Positions 61,492-64,000 of a stretch of 64,000 nucleotides of DNA are shown here, in pieces. The stretch comes from Natrinema salaciae (GTDB lineage: Archaea > Halobacteriota > Halobacteria > Halobacteriales > Natrialbaceae): assembly GCF_900110865.1 (NCBI RefSeq), contig NZ_FOFD01000002.1, forward strand, positions 1 to 64,000, given 5' to 3'. Made by a program: the position numbers and the translations under genes. The notes beneath the pieces are model-generated. The model made no database searches, had not been told where the DNA came from, and was given only the letters and a program-made list of their open reading frames with translations. Position 1 is the first letter of the stretch. Every line of letters starts with the position of its first letter.

Positions 61492-61725
61492 ATGCACACC
61501 TGTCGCAACTGCAACCAGTCGTTCCAGACCGAGCTCGCCCTCGAGTTACACCGAGATACGTGCAACAAGGGACAACTCTTCTGTCAGGTATGTGGGGAGC
61601 GGTTCCAGGAGGGGACGGCGACCCAGGACGGCTGGCACTACGAGTGCCCGAACGAGGACTGTGACGGAGACGGACTGCAGGACGACCTCTATCGCGTCGA
61701 GGACGTCCGCACCGCGACTCACTAG
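61492..61725 (+). CDS. Small zinc-finger protein (77 aa)
   Basis: A 77-residue protein with two metal-binding units. An N-terminal C2H2-like finger is CRNCNQSFQTELALELHRDTC. A second cluster is FCQVCGERFQEGTATQDGWHYECPNEDCDGDG with CxxC and further Cys. It belongs to the broad group of short haloarchaeal zinc fingers, which may bind nucleic acid or proteins. The start at 61492 is the family start; the frame is open much further upstream but without homology. Confidence 0.8.
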   Translation: MHTCRNCNQSFQTELALELHRDTCNKGQLFCQVCGERFQEGTATQDGWHYECPNEDCDGDGLQDDLYRVEDVRTATH

Positions 61726-61833
61726 CATCCGGGACCGATCGCTCCCGGACCGGTTCCGTTTTGGGATGCCGACGGCGTGACAGCCGCCGGTGACGCCGTT
61801 CCGACGGACGAGAACGGGAGCCGACCGTCGCCG

Positions 61834-62565
61834 TTACGAGAGCTCGTACGTCCGCTCGAGGTACGTGAACAGCTCCCCCACGGTCGCCGGATCGAACGTC
61901 CAGACGCCGTAGTACCGGCCGGCGGCGCGTTCCTCGGCGATCAGTGCACAGCGGTGGAATTCGTTTCCGCCGCCGTCGAACGCGACGAACCAGAACGCGC
62001 CGAGATCGCCGCCGGCGTCCGCGACGACCGTCACGGCGTCGATGAGCGCCACGTCGGTCTCCTCACCGAGGAACACTGCCACGTCGAGCGAGTCGTGCGC
62101 TCCGAGCCGATCGTAGACCGCCGCCTGTGCGCGGAGCGCGGTCGCCCGCTGGAAGCCCGCGTACAGTCGGCCGGTACCGACGCGCCACGCTCGTTCTTCG
62201 ATTTCACGAGAGGTGGCGATCATCTGCCGGCGATCGTACGACGAAAACAGCGTGTTCTCGAGGAATTCGAACAGGTCCGCCTGATCGTGATCGGTCTCGG
62301 CGAGTTCCCACGGCGGGTGGCTCTCGGGGGAGAGGATCGCGTCGAACTGGTCGATCCCCAGTGCGCCCCGAAATTCGCCGTCGTCGTCCCTGACGATGAC
62401 GAATCCCGTCCCGTCGAGCGCACCCAGCGCGCGGTGGGTCACGTCGACGTTCCGCGTGTCGAACTGGTGTCGAAACTCCGTGACGACCGACGCCTCGTCG
62501 GCGTGGATCTCGAGCGTTTTTCGCCGTCGGTCGACGGCTTCGAAGACGTCTCGAAGCGAGTTCAT
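61834..62565 (-). CDS. DICT-domain sensory protein
   Basis: A 243-residue protein with a DICT domain: SLRDVFEAVDRRRKTLEIHADEAS, LENTLFSSYDRRQMIATSREIEERAWRVGTGRLYAGFQ and DVAVFLGEE. DICT domains are linked to light- or stress-related signalling in haloarchaea and cyanobacteria. Its ATG overlaps the stop of the HTH gene upstream by 4 bp (ATGA), so the pair is translationally coupled and the products may act together. Confidence 0.88.
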   Translation of the reverse strand: MNSLRDVFEAVDRRRKTLEIHADEASVVTEFRHQFDTRNVDVTHRALGALDGTGFVIVRDDDGEFRGALGIDQFDAILSPESHPPWELAETDHDQADLFEFLENTLFSSYDRRQMIATSREIEERAWRVGTGRLYAGFQRATALRAQAAVYDRLGAHDSLDVAVFLGEETDVALIDAVTVVADAGGDLGAFWFVAFDGGGNEFHRCALIAEERAAGRYYGVWTFDPATVGELFTYLERTYELS

Positions 62566-62936
62566 GCGGAGCAGTCGTCGATCCGCAGGTACTCCCTGAT
62601 CGCTGCCGGAATCGTCGTCTCGGTGACCGCGTTCGCCTCGCTGTCGAAGGAGACGATCCCCAACTCCTCGAGCTGGGGGAGTATCACGTGGTACAGCCGG
62701 ATGCGGATCCGCTCTCGATCGGACGGGGTGGCGATCGTCTCGTCGGTACTGGCGGCCGCGGCCGCGAGCGCGTCGGCGAGTTCGTCGAGCGTCGCCGTCG
62801 GATGATCGTGGAGATAGATGACCGCGTTTCGAGCGTGATAGTTGCCGAATAGACGGATCACGTCGTCGACCGGAAGCCGACCGGCCGCTGCCCGGAGGGC
62901 AACCAGATCGGGGGTAAACTGCTTGTTGCCCATCAC
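62562..62936 (-). CDS. HTH-type (DUF7344-like) putative regulator
   Basis: A 124-residue winged-helix-like protein: [33 protein letters not shown], then [31 protein letters not shown], typical of the haloarchaeal DUF7344 family usually placed with sensor genes. It is the first gene of a two-gene operon with the DICT protein. A second ATG at 62933 would shorten it by one residue. Confidence 0.8.
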   Translation of the reverse strand: MMGNKQFTPDLVALRAAAGRLPVDDVIRLFGNYHARNAVIYLHDHPTATLDELADALAAAAASTDETIATPSDRERIRIRLYHVILPQLEELGIVSFDSEANAVTETTIPAAIREYLRIDDCSA

Positions 62937-63256
62937 TCGGAGAGTATGCTACCACTGCACAAATACGTATGGCCGGCGACGGCGGCTGCGACCGCACTCA
63001 GACACGAACCCGCCGGTTCCGACTCCCGCGGAGCCGCGTCGCCGAGCCCGCTCGGCAGCGTGTCAGCCCGGTCCGGGCGACGCGCATACCGTCGAGCGGA
63101 CTCGAGACGAACGACACTGTTCCGATCTCGCTTCCGCACCCGACTCCGATTCTCCGTCGCCTTCTGATTCCGCTCCCGTCTCCGATTCTCTTTCACGCTC
63201 TGCAAACTACCGCCGCTTTCCAACCCTTTAATCGGATTAGTTCCCACACGATACGT
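62937..63256. other. Intergenic region upstream of PH operon 2
   Basis: About 320 bp between the HTH gene and the second PH operon. No gene is supported; the PH frame is open through it but has no homology and an Arg/Pro-rich composition. It contains low-complexity pyrimidine-rich sequence, with CTCCGATTCTC present twice (about 63144 and 63180). A TATA-like TTTAATCGG at about 63227 is ~28 bp before the PH gene start. Confidence 0.45.
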
Positions 63257-63745
63257 ATGGAACGGCTCACTCCGCGAGTGCGAGTCGTCTGGCTCGGTCT
63301 CGCGATCGCGCGAGCCGCGATTCTCGGCGGGATTCTCGTGGGCGCGGCGATCGTTCTCACGCGCACCGGCGTCTGGGAATCCGCACCCGCGGCCCTCGTC
63401 CCGGCTGCCGCCGGAGTCGCGCTCCTCCTCGCTCTCCTGCGCGTGCTCGTGGTCTGGCTGCGCTACGGCGTCTGGCGGTTCGAACTCCGGGACGACGACC
63501 TCTACATCGAACGTGGCGTCTTCACCCGCGTCAAGACGGTCGTCCCCTACGTTCGGGTCCAGCACGTCGACTCCCGGCGCTCTCCGCTCGAGCGAACCAC
63601 CGACCTCGCGACGGTCGTCGTCTACACGGCCGGCTCCCGAAGTTCGGACGTCGCGATCCCCGGACTGACGCCGGAACGCGCCGAGGACCTGCAGGAATCC
63701 CTTCGCCGACTCGCGATCGAGAGCGCGGGTGAGGACGCGGTATGA
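63257..63745 (+). CDS. PH-domain (bPH2, YdbS-like) membrane protein, operon 2
   Basis: A 162-residue paralogue of the protein at 53282-53743: two membrane helices, then [55 protein letters not shown] and [29 protein letters not shown]. The block from VWRFEL to the end aligns almost residue by residue with operon 1. The ATG at 63257 is supported by an upstream TATA-like element. It overlaps the next gene by 4 bp (ATGA). Confidence 0.88.
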   Translation: MERLTPRVRVVWLGLAIARAAILGGILVGAAIVLTRTGVWESAPAALVPAAAGVALLLALLRVLVVWLRYGVWRFELRDDDLYIERGVFTRVKTVVPYVRVQHVDSRRSPLERTTDLATVVVYTAGSRSSDVAIPGLTPERAEDLQESLRRLAIESAGEDAV

Positions 63746-64000
63746 GGAAACTCCATCCGGCCTCGGTTGCCGTCCGGTCGCTCTCGCGCAGCCTCAACAC
63801 CGGATTTCTGTTCTTCGTCGTCGGTATCGTGGTTTCGCCCGGCGGAAACGGAACCGACCTGCTGTCGGTGTTCGCGCTCGTGGCGGTCGGGGTCGTCGTC
63901 GGAATCGTCTACGAGTTCGCGTACTACCAGCGATTCCGGTACGAGCTCACGGACGACACGTTCGACGTCACCTCGGGGGTGCTCGCGCGACGGGACCGCG
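63742..64000 (+). CDS. Large PH-domain (YdbT-like) membrane protein, operon 2 (partial)
   Basis: The N-terminal 86 codons of a gene cut by the right edge. It begins [25 protein letters not shown], with membrane helices and then [21 protein letters not shown], matching the first PH domain of the protein at 53733-55358 (FDVTSGVVSRRSR). It overlaps the upstream PH gene by 4 bp. Confidence 0.88.
   Translation, partial: MRKLHPASVAVRSLSRSLNTGFLFFVVGIVVSPGGNGTDLLSVFALVAVGVVVGIVYEFAYYQRFRYELTDDTFDVTSGVLARRDR

Noticed and set aside
59677-61725. 682-codon plus-strand frame ending in the zinc-finger protein
   Set aside because: Most of it is antisense to the CNNM and Usp genes; only the last 77 codons show real family features, so the start at 61492 was used.

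Overview
The window reads as chromosomal DNA of a halophilic archaeon (class Halobacteria), possibly near the Natrialbales. The signs are very high GC, acidic proteins, Tat-type lipoprotein signals, a PGF-CTERM anchor, haloarchaea-specific families (HalOD1, CetZ, DUF5816-like), leaderless-looking promoters with a TATA element 25-30 bp before the start codon, an archaeal 16S rRNA 5' end and an Orc1/Cdc6-linked origin. The lineage below class is a guess.

Layout. 1-0.9 kb: 5' end of a 16S rRNA gene on the minus strand, running off the left edge, with its leader and four tandem rRNA-type promoters. 0.9-14 kb: mostly housekeeping and membrane genes (YncE-like lipoprotein, YdjM-type membrane proteins, a drug-type ABC exporter, hisD, an IscA-like protein, dodecin, an aminotransferase, small zinc proteins, two universal stress proteins, MscS). 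15-23.7 kb: a sugar locus with a TrmB-type regulator, a binding protein, two permeases, an ATPase, a Gfo/Idh/MocA dehydrogenase and a TIM-barrel isomerase/epimerase-type enzyme, together suggesting uptake and oxidative processing of a glycoside. 23.7-31.6 kb: HalOD1 protein, photolyase, CetZ tubulin-like protein, the pterin genes mptE and folP with a structured spacer, and a degenerate AMP-binding-domain protein. 31.8-33.6 kb: an orc1/cdc6 gene and a replication origin with five origin recognition boxes in opposed orientation around an AT-richer core.

34-52.5 kb: trmJ-like methyltransferase, lipoproteins, EamA exporter, Lrp/AsnC regulator, gatE, a cupredoxin, the cobalamin uptake genes btuD-btuC/btuF, srp19-gar1, a presenilin-like protease, a histidine kinase, cysS, and a NifU-domain plus BolA pair. 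52.6-64 kb: a stress protein, a two-gene PH-domain (YdbS/YdbT-like) operon, a Na/Pi-symporter-like gene flanked by a 61-bp direct repeat, fumC, a beta-propeller protein, a CNNM/CorC-type protein, a DICT-domain sensor with an HTH partner, and a second PH-domain operon cut by the right edge.

The points most worth a second look are: the origin and the overlap of one box with the orc1 promoter; the 61-bp repeat that regenerates the 3' end of a PH gene and the fumC promoter on both sides of a single inverted gene; two strongly structured non-coding stretches (29014-29112 and 51653-51740); an AMP-binding protein lacking its catalytic motifs beside orc1; and the sugar locus with its two enzymes. No CRISPR array, tRNA, intact insertion sequence or classic defence island was seen.
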